From the NCBI RefSeq assembly GCF_030944405.1, contig NZ_CP132339.1, positions 3,906,001 to 3,970,000 of the forward strand: a DNA stretch of 64,000 nucleotides, read 5' to 3'. Both the position numbers and the translations under genes were made by a program. This DNA is from Janthinobacterium sp. J1-1. Lineage in GTDB: Bacteria; Pseudomonadota; Gammaproteobacteria; Burkholderiales; Burkholderiaceae_D. The notes beneath the pieces were generated by a model. The model was not told the DNA's origin. It saw only the letters and a program-made list of their open reading frames with translations, and did no database searches. Positions 19,411-30,443 of this stretch are shown here, in pieces (the stretch's first letter is position 1; each line of letters starts with the position of its first letter).

Positions 19411-20205
19411 ATGTGGCTGCGTACTGCCTGCAAGCTGGAGTTCACCCTTGACGCTCCGACCCCGTTCATTCTGATGTTGCGTGCGCGCAGCGGCGCCCAG
19501 CAATGGGTGGCGCGCGAGGTCTACACGCTTGTGCCCAGCGTGCCGGTGGTGGAATTTACCGACATGTATGGCAATCTGTGCCAGCGCCTGGTGGCGCCGG
19601 CCGGCGAATTTGCCATCGAGACCTCGGCCGATGTGCTGACCGCCGAAGCCATCGATGTGGCGCCCGGCGCGCCGTTCGATGCCGTGCAACTGCTGCCCGA
19701 CGCGGTGCTGGCCTTCCTGCTGCCCAGCCGGTATTGCGAATCAGAGCAGTTCGCCACCATGGCGGGCGAGATCGTCGCCGGCGTGGCGCCGGGATACGAC
19801 CAGGTGGCCGCCATCTGCGACTGGATACGGCGCGAGGTGCGCTTCGACCCGGGCACCCTCTACGGCCATATGACGGCCACCGAGGTCAACTTGCGGCGCG
19901 AGGGCGTATGCCGCGACCTGGCCCACCTGGGCATCGCCCTATGCCGCAGCCTGTGCATCCCGGCGCGCATGGTGGTGGGTTACCTGCATGAGCTGGCGCC
20001 GATGGACCTGCATGCCTGGTTCGAGGCCTGGGTGGGTGGCCGCTGGTATACCTTCGACCCGACGCAAGCGATTGCGCGCGGCGGCCGCGTCACGCTGGGC
20101 TTTGGACGCGACGCCGCCGACGTGGCGATCTTCAACCAGTTTGGACCGGCGTTGCCGCCGCACCGGATGCAGGTAACGGTGCAGCTGCTTGAGGACCCTG
20201 TTTGA
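19411..20205 (+). CDS. Transglutaminase-like protein, divergent from the DUF2126 operon
   Basis: 264 residues with the transglutaminase triad C167 ([10 protein letters not shown]), H201 ([10 protein letters not shown]) and D216 (YTFDPTQA). No signal peptide is seen, so it is probably cytosolic. It reads away from the DUF2126 gene; the 252 bases between 19159 and 19410 are the shared divergent promoter region. Its last 74 bases overlap the 3' end of the convergent metallopeptidase gene. A third transglutaminase fold in the neighbourhood suggests one functional set. Confidence 0.9.
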   Translation: MWLRTACKLEFTLDAPTPFILMLRARSGAQQWVAREVYTLVPSVPVVEFTDMYGNLCQRLVAPAGEFAIETSADVLTAEAIDVAPGAPFDAVQLLPDAVLAFLLPSRYCESEQFATMAGEIVAGVAPGYDQVAAICDWIRREVRFDPGTLYGHMTATEVNLRREGVCRDLAHLGIALCRSLCIPARMVVGYLHELAPMDLHAWFEAWVGGRWYTFDPTQAIARGGRVTLGFGRDAADVAIFNQFGPALPPHRMQVTVQLLEDPV

Positions 20206-21271
20206 TGCCGGTCTTCTTGTACGACGTCACCACCTTGTGCACGAACGTCAGCTTCTCCAGCACCGGCGTACTGAGCTTGAACGGATACGAGTCCGGCATG
20301 CCGATGCTGCGATTGAGGCTGTTGAGCACGTAAGTCAGCGCGAACCAGTCGCTCAATGTATCGTCGAACGTGTCTATCTTCGTGGGCAGGGTCACGCCGT
20401 CCAGCGACGGCTCGTCGGCCTTGGCGGGCTTGAGCGACAGGCCGCAGGCGTGCGCCGTTTCCAGCGTGTCGAGCATGTGCAGGTAATGGGCCCAGGTTTC
20501 GGCCCAGTCTTCCCACGGGTGGGAACTGGCATAGCTGCTGACGAAATGCTCTTCCCAGTCAGTGACCGGACCTTCGTTGTAGTGACGCTGCAGCGCTTCG
20601 CCGTAATCGGCGCGCTCGTCGCCAAACAGCGCGCGGAAACTGGCTATCCACTGGCTGTCGACTACCAGCCGGTCGAAATAATAGTGGCCGCTTTCGTGGC
20701 GGAAATGTCCCAGCAGGGTACGGTAGCGCTCATGCATCTGTTCGCGCGTGCGTTCGCGCTCGGCCGGATCGGCTTCGGCGATATTGAGCGTGATCAGCCC
20801 GTCGTCATGGCCCGTCATCACGCACTGGTCCGTCACGCCGTCCTCCAGGAACTGGAAGGCCAGGCCGGTGTCCGGTGCGTCCTCTTTCGAGTCCGGCGTC
20901 AGGTTCAGCGCGGCCAGCGAAAACAGCAGCCGGCGCTTGGCCGTTTCCAGGCGCGACCACAGCACCAGGTTCTTCTCCGACGACAGCGACGGAATCACCG
21001 TCGTGAACTGGCACGATTCGCACAGTTCATGCGCATCGTCGGCGGGGATCATCCAATTGCACACATTGTGCTCCACATAGTTGCCGCACTGCTTGTACAG
21101 TTTGCCCGCGTCCCGGGTGTTCAGGCTGCGCCACAGGCCATTCTCGGCCGGCTCGTAGCTGTTAATGGTGCGCAAGGCGGGCTCGTAGCCCAGCATGCTG
21201 TCGCAGTTGGAGCAGTGGGTATTTTCAAAAAAGACCTGTTGTGAACACTTGTCGCAATGAAACGTTTTCAT
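20132..21271 (-). CDS. Zinc-ribbon, putative zinc-binding metallopeptidase
   Basis: 379 residues. An N-terminal zinc ribbon has CDKC and CSNC pairs at about 6-9 and 21-24, with a further CESC near 80. The likely catalytic motif is [14 protein letters not shown] near 190-203 (HExxH-like with a downstream acidic residue), as in the Peptidase_Mx / putative zinc-binding peptidase family. The start at 21271 begins MKTFHCDKC; an in-frame extension upstream is not supported. Its 3' end overlaps the convergent transglutaminase gene by 74 bases within both coding regions. These peptidases often lie near transglutaminase/ATP-grasp clusters, so it may process the same substrate. Confidence 0.85.
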   Translation of the reverse strand: MKTFHCDKCSQQVFFENTHCSNCDSMLGYEPALRTINSYEPAENGLWRSLNTRDAGKLYKQCGNYVEHNVCNWMIPADDAHELCESCQFTTVIPSLSSEKNLVLWSRLETAKRRLLFSLAALNLTPDSKEDAPDTGLAFQFLEDGVTDQCVMTGHDDGLITLNIAEADPAERERTREQMHERYRTLLGHFRHESGHYYFDRLVVDSQWIASFRALFGDERADYGEALQRHYNEGPVTDWEEHFVSSYASSHPWEDWAETWAHYLHMLDTLETAHACGLSLKPAKADEPSLDGVTLPTKIDTFDDTLSDWFALTYVLNSLNRSIGMPDSYPFKLSTPVLEKLTFVHKVVTSYKKTGIKQGPQAAAPLPASGAAATPVQTG

Positions 21272-21390
21272 GGGGTACCGGTTGAGAAGGGTTGAGGATG
21301 GCGTGGGCATGACAATCTAACAGCAAAGTTGTGGCTGCGATGGGTGTGTAGGACAATCGCCCGCAATCGTGCGCGCGGTGGTCTGCACAC

Positions 21391-21406
21391 TGTCTGTTTC
21401 CGGACA
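21391..21406. promoter_or_regulatory. Candidate enhancer (upstream activating) dyad for the exporter operon
   Basis: TGTCTGTTTCCGGACA is an inverted repeat (TGTC-N8-GACA) lying about 114 bases upstream of the -24 element. Position and symmetry fit a binding site for the operon's own NtrC-type regulator. A single site is seen; activators of this class usually use two, so this is a candidate only. Confidence 0.4.
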
Positions 21407-21503
21407 CCCGTGCCCGGAGCCGGGCAAATCAAGGCTCTTGAGCGGTTGCCGCTTGCGGCGCCAACTGATTGATTTGATTGATTTTTCCCGGCGCCGCAAG
21501 CTA

Positions 21504-21519
21504 TGGCACGAAGATTGCA
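21504..21519 (+). promoter_or_regulatory. Sigma-54 (-24/-12) promoter
   Basis: TGGCACGAAGATTGCA matches the sigma-54 consensus (TGGCACG-N4-TTGCA), with GG and GC 12 bases apart. It lies 37 bases before the first gene of an operon that contains a sigma-54 activator, so the operon very probably needs RpoN and activates itself. Confidence 0.85.
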
Positions 21520-21555
21520 AAAGAGCCTGCATATTCCACTTGCACACGCCTCACC

Positions 21556-22803
21556 ATGGATCTCGCCCTCGACCCCGGCATCATCAAACGCCGCCAGCGC
21601 CACAAGGCGCTGGCCATCGCCGCGCTGCTGGGCATGCTGTGCCTGGCCGCGTGGGGCATCAACCGGGTGGTCGGTCCCAGCGTGGATGCGGCCGGCCTGA
21701 TGCTGGCGCAGGTGCGGGTCGGCAATATTGCCAATACCATCAATGCGTCCGGCATCGTGATTCCGGTGCACGAGGAACTGGTGTCGAGTCCGATCCAGAC
21801 CCATGTGGCCAAGGTGCATGCCAAGCTGGGCCAGCAGGTACGGGCCGGCGAGTTGCTGCTGGAGCTGGACGAGCGCGCCGTGGTGCTGGCCATCGACAGC
21901 ATCCGGGAGCAACTGGCGCAGCAGGAAAACCGTATCGCCGCGCTGACGCTGGAGCTGTCGCAGAAGCGCAAGCAGACGGCCAGCGCGATCGAGCTGCTGC
22001 AGCTCGACCTGGAGGCGGCGCGCGTGCGGCTGGCCCGTTCGCAGACCCTGCGCAAGGCGGGCGGCGTGTCGGCCGAGGATTTGCTGACGGCCGAGCTGAA
22101 CGTGCGGCGCATCGAGATCCAGCTGCGCCAGCAGCGCGAACAGATCGACGACAACCAGCGCGTCACCTCGATCAATATCGAAGGGGCGCGGCTGCAAAAG
22201 AACATCTTGCAAAAGCAGCTGGCGCAACAGCAGCAGCTGTTCGAGCAGACCCGCGTGCGCGCGCCGTTTACCGGCATGCTGACGCAGCTGATGGCCGAGG
22301 AGGGCGCCAGCGTCGGCAACGGCCAGCTGGTGGCCAAGGTGTCCGAATTGAACAATTACAAGGTCGAGGCCTCGCTGTCCGACTATCATGCGCGCGCGCT
22401 CGGCGCCGGCCAGGCGGTGCTGGTGGAGCAGGGCAACGTCAAACTGGCCGGACAGGTGCAAACCATACTCCCGGAGATCCAGAACGGCACCGTCAAGCTG
22501 CTGGTCACGCTGGCCGAGCCGAACCATCCCATGCTGCGCAACAAGCTGCGGGTCGAGGTCAACATCGTCACCGAGCAAAAGAGCAACACCTTGCTGGCCG
22601 ATGCCGGCCCGGCATTCAACGGCCGTGGCCCGCAAGACATCTTCGTGGTGCGCGACGGCGTGGCCCGCAAGACGACGCTCAATATCGGCGCCAGCGACGG
22701 CAAGAGCGTCGAGATCCTGTCCGGCGCGCGCGCCGGCGAGCGTCTCATCATTTCAGATACCAGCCGCTACAAGGACCGCGACAGCGTCCGCGTGGCCGAA
22801 TAA
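21556..22803 (+). CDS. HlyD/MacA-type periplasmic adaptor of an ABC exporter
   Basis: 415 residues. One membrane anchor (about residues 18-34) is followed by a biotinyl-lipoyl-like half (HVAKVHAKLGQQVRAGELLL), a long coiled-coil hairpin (about 110-230) and the second lipoyl half (RVRAPFTGMLTQLMAEEG). Such adaptors link an inner-membrane transporter to an outer-membrane channel. No TolC-like gene is seen, so an unlinked channel is implied. The start at 21556 (MDLALDPGI) leaves a 37-base leader after the sigma-54 promoter. First gene of a six-gene run. Confidence 0.92.
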   Translation: MDLALDPGIIKRRQRHKALAIAALLGMLCLAAWGINRVVGPSVDAAGLMLAQVRVGNIANTINASGIVIPVHEELVSSPIQTHVAKVHAKLGQQVRAGELLLELDERAVVLAIDSIREQLAQQENRIAALTLELSQKRKQTASAIELLQLDLEAARVRLARSQTLRKAGGVSAEDLLTAELNVRRIEIQLRQQREQIDDNQRVTSINIEGARLQKNILQKQLAQQQQLFEQTRVRAPFTGMLTQLMAEEGASVGNGQLVAKVSELNNYKVEASLSDYHARALGAGQAVLVEQGNVKLAGQVQTILPEIQNGTVKLLVTLAEPNHPMLRNKLRVEVNIVTEQKSNTLLADAGPAFNGRGPQDIFVVRDGVARKTTLNIGASDGKSVEILSGARAGERLIISDTSRYKDRDSVRVAE

Positions 22804-22825
22804 CCGTAAAAAAGAAAGGTGTAAC

Positions 22826-23488
22826 ATGATCCGCCTGGAAAAAGTCAGCAAGACCTACCGGACCGACAAGGTCGAAACCCTGGCCCTGAAAGACATCGAC
22901 CTGCATGTGGCGAAAGCTGAATTCGTCTGCATCATGGGGCCCAGTGGCTGCGGCAAGAGCACGCTGCTCAATCTGATCGGCCTGCTCGACCATCCGGGCA
23001 GCGGCGCAATCACGGTGGGCGGTGCGCCGGTGGCCTCGTACAAGGACAAATATGTGGCCAGGCTGCGCAACAACACCTTCGGCTTCATCTTCCAGAGCTT
23101 TCATCTGATTAATGATTTGCGCGTGATCGACAATGTCGAGCTGCCGCTGCTGTACCGTGACATGTCGGCCAAGAAGCGCCAGCGGCTGGCGCGCGAGGCG
23201 CTGGAAAAAGTCGGCCTGGGCGCGCGCATGGACCATTACCCGAACCAGTTGTCGGGCGGCCAGCAGCAGCGGGTGGCGATTGCCCGCGCCATCGTCGGTC
23301 AGCCGCAGGTGTTGCTGGCCGACGAACCGACCGGCAACCTCGACAGCAAGATGGGCCAGGAGGTGATGGACATCCTGCTCAAGCTCAACAGCGAGGGCAC
23401 TACCGTCGTGATGGTCACCCACAACGAGCAGGAAGCGCGGCTGGCCGGGCGCGTGGTGCGCGTGTTCGACGGCCAACTGGTCGCCTGA
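22826..23488 (+). CDS. MacB/LolD-type ABC transporter ATP-binding protein
   Basis: 220 residues with Walker A GPSGCGKST, Q-loop FQSFHLI, signature LSGGQQQRVAIARAI, Walker B VLLADEPTGNLDS and H-loop VTHN. The sequence is of the MacB/LolD/FtsE group that pairs with FtsX-like permeases. AAAGAAAGG lies upstream of the ATG. It sits 22 bases after the adaptor gene and 11 bases before the first permease. Confidence 0.95.
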   Translation: MIRLEKVSKTYRTDKVETLALKDIDLHVAKAEFVCIMGPSGCGKSTLLNLIGLLDHPGSGAITVGGAPVASYKDKYVARLRNNTFGFIFQSFHLINDLRVIDNVELPLLYRDMSAKKRQRLAREALEKVGLGARMDHYPNQLSGGQQQRVAIARAIVGQPQVLLADEPTGNLDSKMGQEVMDILLKLNSEGTTVVMVTHNEQEARLAGRVVRVFDGQLVA

Positions 23489-23499
23489 GGAGAGACGGC

Positions 23500-24738
23500 A
23501 TGTTCAGGAATTATATGCTGACGGCGTGGAAGGTTTTTCTGCGCCGCAAAATGTTCACCGCCATCAACCTGCTGTGCATCGTGCTCACGCTGGTGGTGCT
23601 GATGGTGGTCGCGGCGCTGCTGCAAAACACGTTTTATCCGACCGGCGTGGAAGGCAAGAGCGCGCGTTTCGTACAGATGGTGATGGTGGAATCGAGCCAT
23701 ACCGACAAGGGCGCTCGCCGCCGCGGCACGCTGGGCTACAAGATGATCGCGCAATACCTGAAACCCCTCAAGGGCGTCGAAGCCGTGTCGGTGTTCAGCT
23801 TTCCGCAAGCGGTGTCGGTGTACCAGGCCGATCGCGTCAGCGACCGCCAGATGCGCCTGACCGACGCCGAATACTGGAAGATCCTCGATTTCGCGCTGGT
23901 GTCGGGCCGCACCATCAATGCCGACGATGTCGAGCAGGGCCGCATGGTGGCCGTGATCAACCAATCGACGGCGCGTCAGCTATTTCCGGGCCAGACCTGG
24001 CTGGGCCAGAAATTCAACGCCAACGGACAGATCTTCAGCGTGGTCGGCGTGGTGCGGGACGAGATGCACATCAACGCCTATTCCGACATCTGGGTGCCGC
24101 TGACCAGCGCGCCGTCGAGCGACTACAAGGACAAGCTGTTCGGCATGTTCAGCACCATGATCCTGGCCTACCGGGCCGAGGATCTGCCAGCCATCAAGCA
24201 CCAGATCGTCGAGGTGGCAAAAACCGTGCAGTATCCCGACCCCAACCAGTTCAACACCACGCGCTTCTGGGGCGATTCCAAACTGCAGCTGTTCGCCCGT
24301 ACCTTGCTCGCCGACCAGACCGAGGAGGGTGGCGCCGGCAAGCTGCTGGCCATCATCGTCACCCTGATGGTGCTGTTCATGATGCTGCCGGCGCTGAACC
24401 TGGTCAACCTGAACGTGGGCCGCATCATGGAGCGCAGCAGCGAAATCGGCGTGCGCAAGGCGTTTGGCGCCACCAGCGCCCAACTGGTGGCGCAACTGGT
24501 GCTGGAAAACGTGTTGCTGTGCCTGGTTGGCGGTGCCATCGGCCTGGTCTGCGCGGCCGGCGCGCTGTGGTGGCTGGAAAGCTCGGGCCTGATTCCGTAT
24601 CTGAAAGTTCACCTGAACTTCGCCGTGTTTGGCTACGGCCTGTTGATCACGCTGGTGTTCGGCGTGCTGTCGGGCCTGATCCCGGCCTTGAAAATGGCCC
24701 GCCTCGACCCGGTCCACGCCCTGAAAGGAACTGCCTGA
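23500..24738 (+). CDS. FtsX/MacB-type ABC permease, first subunit
   Basis: 412 residues. One N-terminal membrane helix (about 22-45), a periplasmic MacB-PCD-like domain (about 50-275, with SVFSFPQAVSVYQADRVSD) and three C-terminal helices follow; the FtsX motif MERSSEIGVRKAFGATSAQL lies near 308. The protein works mechanically across the envelope with the ATPase and adaptor rather than as a classical channel. Its stop overlaps the start of the second permease by one base. Confidence 0.92.
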   Translation: MFRNYMLTAWKVFLRRKMFTAINLLCIVLTLVVLMVVAALLQNTFYPTGVEGKSARFVQMVMVESSHTDKGARRRGTLGYKMIAQYLKPLKGVEAVSVFSFPQAVSVYQADRVSDRQMRLTDAEYWKILDFALVSGRTINADDVEQGRMVAVINQSTARQLFPGQTWLGQKFNANGQIFSVVGVVRDEMHINAYSDIWVPLTSAPSSDYKDKLFGMFSTMILAYRAEDLPAIKHQIVEVAKTVQYPDPNQFNTTRFWGDSKLQLFARTLLADQTEEGGAGKLLAIIVTLMVLFMMLPALNLVNLNVGRIMERSSEIGVRKAFGATSAQLVAQLVLENVLLCLVGGAIGLVCAAGALWWLESSGLIPYLKVHLNFAVFGYGLLITLVFGVLSGLIPALKMARLDPVHALKGTA

Positions 24739-25934
24739 TGTTGCGCCATCTGTTGAAGCTGATCTGGAAACGAAAATCCCGCAACCTGATGCTGAGCCTG
24801 GAAATCCTGCTGGCCTTTCTGGTGGTGTTCGCCATCGCCGCCTTCGGCCTGCGCCACTACCAGCTATACCAGTTGCCAACCGGGCACGAATGGCGCAATC
24901 AGTGGTCGGTGAGCATGCGCGCGGCCAAGGAGTTGCCGAATGACGCCGCCATCTTCGACAACCTCCGGCGCAGCCTGCTCGATTTGCCCGAGGTGGAGTC
25001 GGTCGCCTTCAGCTGGTTCGGCACGTACGAGATGTCGCGCTGGACCGAGGAGTACACGCTGCCGGATGGCAGCAGCCAGATCACGATCGATGGCCTGGGC
25101 GTGTCCGACGATTATTTCAGGACCATGGACATGAAGCTGGCCGCCGGGCGCTGGTTTTCCAGGGCGGACGACGGCGCCGACGCCACGCCGGTCGTCATCA
25201 ACCAGCTTGTGGCCGACAAACTGTTTCCGGGCAAGAATCCGATTGGCCAGCTGTACATCACGAAACAGGAAGGCAAGGAAGCCCCGAAGCGCTACCGCGT
25301 GACCGGCGTGGTGGCGCAGTTCCGCCCCCAGGGCGAACTGCAGGAGCCGGTCTACCTGATGCTGCCGCGCTGGATACCGGGCGTGGGCAAGGACACGGTC
25401 AACAACATCATGCTCAAGCTGCGCCCGGGCACGCCGCGTACGTTTGAAACCCGGCTCAATGCGCGTCTGAAGCAGGTGCGCGGCGACTGGAACTATATCG
25501 TCACGCCGCTGCCCGATGGCCGCAAGTCGATGCTCGGCACGCAGATGATACCGTTGACGATACTGTCGGTGATCGCCGCCTTTCTGCTGGTGATGGTGGC
25601 CTTCGGCCTGTTCGGCGTGCTGTGGCAAAACACCACGCAGCGCATTCCGGAGATCGGCCTGCGCCGTGCGCTGGGCGCCAGTGCCGGCGATGTCTACCGC
25701 CAGATCATCGCCGAGCAGATGCTGCTCAGTTCGGGCGCGATGGCCGTGGCGCTGTTGCTGCTGGTGCAACTGCCGCTGACCGGCGTATTCGGCGAGAACC
25801 TCGACTGGACGGTATTTTTCATGGCCAGTGCGCTATCGGCAGGCGTGATCTATCTGCTATCCTTGCTCTGTTCGCTATACCCGGGCTGGCGCGCCGCGCG
25901 CCTGAGCCCGACCCAGGCGCTGCACTATGAATAA
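24738..25934 (+). CDS. FtsX/MacB-type ABC permease, second subunit
   Basis: 398 residues, a divergent partner of the preceding permease with the same layout: N-terminal helix (SLEILLAFLVVFAIAAFGL, about 20-38), a periplasmic domain, and three C-terminal helices with RIPEIGLRRALGASAGDVYR near 303. It starts at the TGATG junction with the first permease. Two distinct FtsX-like subunits imply a heterodimer. Confidence 0.92.
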   Translation: MLRHLLKLIWKRKSRNLMLSLEILLAFLVVFAIAAFGLRHYQLYQLPTGHEWRNQWSVSMRAAKELPNDAAIFDNLRRSLLDLPEVESVAFSWFGTYEMSRWTEEYTLPDGSSQITIDGLGVSDDYFRTMDMKLAAGRWFSRADDGADATPVVINQLVADKLFPGKNPIGQLYITKQEGKEAPKRYRVTGVVAQFRPQGELQEPVYLMLPRWIPGVGKDTVNNIMLKLRPGTPRTFETRLNARLKQVRGDWNYIVTPLPDGRKSMLGTQMIPLTILSVIAAFLLVMVAFGLFGVLWQNTTQRIPEIGLRRALGASAGDVYRQIIAEQMLLSSGAMAVALLLLVQLPLTGVFGENLDWTVFFMASALSAGVIYLLSLLCSLYPGWRAARLSPTQALHYE

Positions 25935-25948
25935 GGCGGTTTGAATCG

Positions 25949-27348
<1,400 letters not shown>

Positions 27349-27352
<4 letters not shown>

Positions 27353-28746
27353 GCTTGCGCTGGCGCTTGTACACCTATCTGTTCGCGGCGCACCTGCTGT
27401 TCGTGGCGCTGAGCGTGTTCCTGTTGCGCGCCACGCCGCTGCCGATGCTGGCAGTGGAGGCGCTGTTGCTGCTCAGCCTGGCACTGGGCGTGCGCCTGGT
27501 CGGCCGCGCGCTCGAACCGCTCGGCTACACGCGCCACTTCCACGACCTGCTGCAAGACCAGCATTACGCGGCGCGGCTGCAGGCCAGCGGCGATGGCGAG
27601 CTCAATGAACTGGTGCAGCTGTTCAACACCATGCTGGGCGCGCTATACCAGGAGCGCTTGCAGATCGGCGAACAGCAGGGTTTTCTCGACCGCCTGCTCG
27701 AAGCGACCCCCGGCGCGGTGGTGGTGTTCGACTTCGACGGCCGTATCAGCCTGCTGAACGCCAGCGCCCAGGCGTTGCTGGGACTGGGGCCGGAAGCGAA
27801 GGGGCGGGCGCTGACGGCTGGCGCGCGGCAGGGCAGGCAGGCATTGCTGGCACAGCTCGACGCGCTGCCGCTCGGCGACAGCCAGTTGCTGAGCGACGCC
27901 GACGGGCGCCGCTACCGCAGCCAGCGCGGCCGGTTTTACGACCGTGGTTTCGCGCGGCACTTTTTGCTGGTCGAGGAACTGACCCAGGAACTGGAAAGTT
28001 CCGAGAAAGCCACGTACGACAAGCTGATCCGCGTGCTGGCGCATGAGGTCAACAACACCGTGGCGGCCACCGGCTCGGTGCTCGATTCGCTGCTGTATTA
28101 CCGTGGCCAGCTCACCGAGCGCGACGGCGACGACTTCGGCACGGCGATTGCCGCCGTCAAGCGCCGCAATACCAGCCTGGGCGAGTTCATCGAACGCTTC
28201 ACGCGCGTGGTCAAGATGCCGGCACCGGAGCCCAGGCCGGTCGCGGTGCGCGAGATCATGGACGACATTCTGTACCTGTACCGCGAACCTTGCCGCAGCC
28301 GCGGCATCACGATCGGCTGGCGGCGTTGCGATGCGGTGCCAGCCATCGCACTGGACCGCCATCTGATGGAGCAGGCGCTGCTGAACGTGGTCAAGAACGC
28401 GATGGAGGCGGTCGAGCAGGCCGGCCCGGCGGCCGCTTCCATCTGGTTCGAGCTGGCGGCCGAGGCCCATGGGGTGCGCCTGTCGATCATCGACTCCGGC
28501 AACCTGCCGGGCGATTTGCCGGCGCGGCAGTTGTTCATGCCGTTTTTCACCACCAAGAAAGGCGGCCAGGGCATCGGCCTGTTGTTCGTGCGCGAGGTGC
28601 TGACGCGCCACGGCTTTGCGTATCGGCTGGCCGCCACCGGCCAGGACGCGACCAGTTTCGATATCTGGCTGCAGGGCGGGCCTGCTCCCCGGTCGCCGGC
28701 GCAAGGCGAGCGGCTTGCCGGAGCGCAGGACGCCGGCAGGGTTTGA
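27349..28746 (+). CDS. Membrane sensor histidine kinase partnered with the NtrC-type regulator
   Basis: 465 residues. Two N-terminal membrane helices (about 8-26 and 31-50) have almost no periplasmic loop, so the signal may be sensed in or near the membrane. A PAS-like region follows (LLEATPGAVVVFDFDGRIS, about 116-134). The H box is RVLAHEVNNTVAA with His232; N box LLNVVKNAMEAV; G box FFTTKKGGQGIGL. The H-E-V-N-N form belongs to NtrB/PAS-type kinases. Last gene of the operon. Confidence 0.93.
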
Positions 28747-28823
28747 CTGTCAAATCGCACGGTTCTGCCGGACGCGCTATGATCGCTGTCACCAGCCATC
28801 GAACCCACGAAAGCCAGACCGAC

Positions 28824-29906
28824 ATGCCCAACCCGACTTCACGCCGCGGCTCCCTGCTGCTGCTGTTACCGATCGCCCTGATCCTGCTGGCCCTCGCCGC
28901 GCTGTTCGCGTGGGTCGGCGGCTGGTTCGGCAACCACCAGCTGACGCCGCAAAAAATGATGGACTTCGCCCAGGCGTCGGGTACCCAGGCGCCGGGATTC
29001 CGGCGTGCGCACAGCAAGGGCGTCTGCTTTGCCGGCACCTTCGCGCCGACGCCGGAAGCGGCGGGCCTGTCGACAGCGCGCGCGTTCTCGCAGCCGTCGA
29101 TTGCCGTGATCGGCCGCTTTTCCGCGTCCTCCAACAACCCGTATGCACCGGACGGTGCGTCGCCGGTGCGCGGCATGGCGGTGCAGCTGAAGACCGACGA
29201 CGGCCAGGAATGGCGCATCGCCATGAACAGTTTTCCCTTCTTTGCCGCCGCCACGCCGCAAGGCTTTCAGGCGATGAACGAGGCCGGCAAGCCCGATCCG
29301 GCGACCGGCAAGCCCGACCCGGACAAGATGAAAGCTGTGCTGGCCGCGCATCCCGAGATCGCCGCGTTCCAGGCCTGGGCGAAAACCGCGCCCCGGTCCG
29401 ACAGCCTGGGCAGCACCCGTTTCAACGGCGTCAACGCGTTTCGCCTGACGGACGCAAAAGGCATTGAGCGCATGGTGCGCTGGTCGATGCGCCCGCGCAC
29501 GCCATTCGTGGCGATGACACCCGAGCAGCTGAAGGCGGCCGATGCGAATTTCCTGATTGCCGACCTGGACCAGCGCCTGGCCACCGGCCCGCTGGTATGG
29601 GACATGGTGGTGCAAATCGCCGAACCAGAGGACCCGGTCAACGATCCTTCGAAGGCCTGGCCCGAGTCGCGCAAGGAGGCCACCATCGGCACATTGACGT
29701 TGGCGCATGCCGAGCCGCAGTCAACCGGCCCATGCCGCGACCTCAATTTCGACCCATTGATACTGCCGGTGGGCATCGCCGGCAGCGACGATCCCATCCT
29801 GCAGGCCCGCTCGGCCGCGTACTCGGTGTCGTTCAACCGCCGCGAGCGCGAAATCAGTGCCGGCAAGTCCGCCTATCCTGCAGTCCAGAACGGGAGCGCC
29901 AAATGA
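28824..29906 (+). CDS. SrpA-type catalase-family peroxidase, membrane-anchored
   Basis: 360 residues from MPNPTSRRG; an upstream in-frame ATG at 28779 is possible. A hydrophobic segment at about 9-31 is an uncleaved signal or anchor, so the enzyme is likely periplasmic. The catalase-related core contains RRAHSKGVCFAGTFAPTP, VRGMAVQLK and MNSFPFFAAATPQGF. It is shorter than true catalases, as in the SrpA group of heme peroxidases. The cytochrome b561 gene overlaps its end by ATGA, a pairing seen in other genomes, which suggests the b561 partner supplies electrons. Confidence 0.88.
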   Translation: MPNPTSRRGSLLLLLPIALILLALAALFAWVGGWFGNHQLTPQKMMDFAQASGTQAPGFRRAHSKGVCFAGTFAPTPEAAGLSTARAFSQPSIAVIGRFSASSNNPYAPDGASPVRGMAVQLKTDDGQEWRIAMNSFPFFAAATPQGFQAMNEAGKPDPATGKPDPDKMKAVLAAHPEIAAFQAWAKTAPRSDSLGSTRFNGVNAFRLTDAKGIERMVRWSMRPRTPFVAMTPEQLKAADANFLIADLDQRLATGPLVWDMVVQIAEPEDPVNDPSKAWPESRKEATIGTLTLAHAEPQSTGPCRDLNFDPLILPVGIAGSDDPILQARSAAYSVSFNRREREISAGKSAYPAVQNGSAK

Positions 29907-30439
29907 ATCGTCCACGCCACTTCAATCTGCTCGCCCGCGTGCTGCACTGGGCCATGGCGCTGGCCATTCTCGCCATGCTGTTTGTCGGCGCCGGCATGGT
30001 CGTCTCGCTGCAGTACCGCGCCCAGCTGCTGGACCTGCATCGTCCGCTCGGCATTGCGATCCTGCTGCTGGCCATCGTGCGCCTGGTCAACCGCCTGAGC
30101 CGGCCAACGCCGGCGCTGCCGGGCGACCTGCCGGCGATCCAGAAATTCGCCGCGCACGCGTCGCACTGGCTGTTGTATGGCCTGATGCTGGCGATGCCGC
30201 TGATCGGCTGGGCCATGCTGTCGGCCGGTGGCTATCCGATCCCGCTGTTCGGCGGCGTCCACCTGCCGGCGATCCTGCCGCACAGCCCCGAGGTGTACGG
30301 CATGCTGCGCCCCCTGCATGGCGTGCTGGCGTATGTGCTGTTCGCCACCATAATGGCCCACCTTGGCGCGGCGCTGTTTCACGCCTGGGTGCGCCGCGAC
30401 GAGGTATTCGGCCAGATGGCCAGGGGCGAGCAAGAATAA
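29903..30439 (+). CDS. Cytochrome b561-family membrane protein
   Basis: 178 residues with four predicted helices. Heme-ligand-type histidines occur at ARVLHWAMAL, LLDLHRPLGI, ASHWLLYGL and PLHGVLAYVL. It moves electrons between the quinone pool and a periplasmic acceptor. Coupling to the preceding catalase-like gene (4-base overlap) suggests it reduces that enzyme. Confidence 0.92.
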   Translation: MNRPRHFNLLARVLHWAMALAILAMLFVGAGMVVSLQYRAQLLDLHRPLGIAILLLAIVRLVNRLSRPTPALPGDLPAIQKFAAHASHWLLYGLMLAMPLIGWAMLSAGGYPIPLFGGVHLPAILPHSPEVYGMLRPLHGVLAYVLFATIMAHLGAALFHAWVRRDEVFGQMARGEQE

Positions 30440-30443
30440 ATGT

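Noticed and set aside
21268..22635. Long minus-strand frame opposite the HlyD-type adaptor
   Set aside because: Rich in Gln, Leu, His and Arg with no motif; it covers the sigma-54 promoter and adaptor gene, which are clearly real.
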